Of a DNA stretch of 64,000 nt, positions 63,107 to 64,000 are shown piece after piece. The stretch's first letter is position 1, and every line of letters begins with the position of its first letter. Source of the stretch: JAGTVG01 sp964389805 (GTDB taxonomy: Bacteria; Bacteroidota; Bacteroidia; Cytophagales; Cyclobacteriaceae); assembly GCA_964389805.1 (NCBI GenBank), contig CAYMFU010000131.1:6554-70553 (forward strand). The letters are read 5' to 3'. The notes under the pieces are model-generated. The model worked only from the letters and a program-made list of their open reading frames with translations. It was not told where the DNA came from and ran no database searches. The translations under genes were made by a program, and so were the position numbers.

Positions 63107-64000
63107 TTACTTAAATTCTCCAATAACAATTTCACTCTGTTCACTTATAATATTAAAAGCTTCAGTCTTATTTTCACTTTGCTCTTCAATGATAATATTA
63201 TTTTCAACTTCGCTTGTTGTTGTTGAAGATGTGATAGCAATTGAAGGTGCTATTACCAGTGCTATAACAGACATCAGTTTTAAAAGGATATTTAATGAAG
63301 GCCCTGATGTATCTTTAAACGGATCACCAACAGTATCTCCAACTACAGCAGCTTTATGCGGCTCGGAGCCTTTGGAATACTTTTCACCATCTATTTCAAC
63401 ACCTTCTTCAAACATCTTTTTTGCATTATCCCATGCTCCTCCGGCATTGGATTGGAAAATGGCCATCAATACACCGGTAACTGTTACACCAGCCAGAAGG
63501 CCACCCAGCATTTCCGGACCACCGACAAATCCAACAAAGGCAGGTGTTATGATCGCGACAAGACCTGGCAGGATCATCTTTTTAATGGATGCCTCAGTAG
63601 AAATAGCGACACATTTATCATACTCAGCGGCTCCATCAGCTGCCTGGATTATCTTCATATCTTCTTCAGTTGCATCTTCCAGGTTAGAATCATACTTCTT
63701 CATGATCACCAATGCTGCTGTTAGCGCAGGAATAGATGTAAATTGCCGTCTTACTTCCTGGATCATAGCCATGGCTGCCTGTCCAACAGCTTTCATAGCC
63801 ATAGATGAGAATACAAATGGCAGCATACCACCAACAAACAACCCGGCCATAACAGATGGCTTGGAGATATTAATAGAAGTAATATTAGCCTGTTGCATAA
63901 ATGCTGAAAACAGGGCCAATGCCGTCAAGGCAGCTGATCCGATTGCAAATCCTTTACCTATTGCTGCTGTAGTGTTCCCAACAGCATCAAGCTTATCCGT
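63107..64000 (-). CDS. hppA: membrane-bound ion-pumping pyrophosphatase, C-terminal part (partial)
   Basis: The frame runs off the right edge and stops at 63107, giving about 297 C-terminal residues. It pumps H+ or Na+ by hydrolysing pyrophosphate. Marks are TDKLDAVGNTTAAIGKGFAIG, NAGGAWDNAKKMFEEG, and GDTVGDPFKDTSGPSLNILLKL. The GNTTAAIGKG form has Ala where K+-independent enzymes have Lys, so it belongs to the K+-dependent class. A polar tail of about 45 residues follows the last span. H+ versus Na+ use cannot be judged from this part. Confidence 0.95.
   Translation of the reverse strand, partial: TDKLDAVGNTTAAIGKGFAIGSAALTALALFSAFMQQANITSINISKPSVMAGLFVGGMLPFVFSSMAMKAVGQAAMAMIQEVRRQFTSIPALTAALVIMKKYDSNLEDATEEDMKIIQAADGAAEYDKCVAISTEASIKKMILPGLVAIITPAFVGFVGGPEMLGGLLAGVTVTGVLMAIFQSNAGGAWDNAKKMFEEGVEIDGEKYSKGSEPHKAAVVGDTVGDPFKDTSGPSLNILLKLMSVIALVIAPSIAITSSTTTSEVENNIIIEEQSENKTEAFNIISEQSEIVIGEFK

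Noticed and set aside
1..64000. CRISPR arrays, tRNA or rRNA genes, prophage or toxin-antitoxin loci
   Set aside because: No spaced direct repeats, tRNA-like segments or phage-type genes were seen in the intergenic regions I read on both strands.

Overview
The window is about 64 kb of AT-rich DNA from a chromosome of the phylum Bacteroidota. Three things point there. There is an outer-membrane TonB receptor with an N-terminal carboxypeptidase-regulatory-like domain. Many intergenic regions carry the Bacteroidota promoter element TAnnTTTG. The gene set is typical of the phylum: Na+-NQR NqrF, NqrM-like protein, fused aspartokinase-homoserine dehydrogenase, DUF2911, YigZ, M14 and M28 secreted peptidases, and KDO transferase. 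The order or family cannot be fixed from this sequence. No tRNA, rRNA, CRISPR array, phage or intact insertion sequence was seen. Most of the window is core genome, densely packed, with many short overlaps.

Layout. 1-4.4 kb: end of carB, a small membrane protein, accD, nqrF and an arginase-fold protein. 4.4-14.4 kb: a lipoprotein, a TonB receptor, a secreted M14 peptidase, YigZ, a TPR protein and a permease. 14.4-17.6 kb: a small surface-polysaccharide group (GNAT/FemAB-like protein, flippase, glycosyltransferase). 17.6-21.4 kb: rsgA-kdtA, a perR-ahpC peroxide-response operon, and trxA. 21.5-27.4 kb: a minus-strand run of glycosyltransferase, sigma factor, rsmG and dnaE. 27.5-37 kb: tgt-lptF/G-EamA, ispE, fabI, a PhzF protein, hemH, and an nqrM-glmM-cysteine desulfurase run. 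37-42 kb: mazG, an ArsC/Spx-like protein and secreted hydrolases. 42-47 kb: the threonine operon thrA-thrB-thrC. 47-55 kb: an antiporter with a TrkA domain, glyQS, der, a SprT-like protein, a cytochrome b5-like pair, a cupin and a membrane protein. 55-60.7 kb: a complete NAD-linked [NiFe] hydrogenase operon, rex-hoxF-hoxU-hoxY-hoxH-hoxW. 61-64 kb: a CotH-like secreted protein, a His-rich metal transporter-like protein, a MITE-like inverted-repeat element, and the end of a membrane pyrophosphatase gene.

How it fits together. The hydrogenase operon is headed by the NADH/NAD+ sensor Rex, and a TGTTA-N6-TAACA palindrome sits on the predicted rex promoter. This suggests that redox state sets hydrogenase expression. 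NADH made from H2 could feed Na+-NQR, of which nqrF and an nqrM-like gene are here, and a K+-dependent-type membrane pyrophosphatase would add to the ion gradient. The perR-ahpC operon has its own palindrome at the predicted transcription start.

The most unusual pattern is loss of structural zinc ligands in three unrelated proteins in the same window: AccD, Tgt and the PerR-like regulator. In each case the rest of the protein is intact. I found no clear new defence or mobile system. The best leads for new biology are the zinc-site losses, the Rex-controlled hydrogenase with an eroded NuoE-like cluster site, the arginase-like protein without a complete metal site, the 127-bp inverted-repeat element, and a decayed coding remnant near 41.8 kb.
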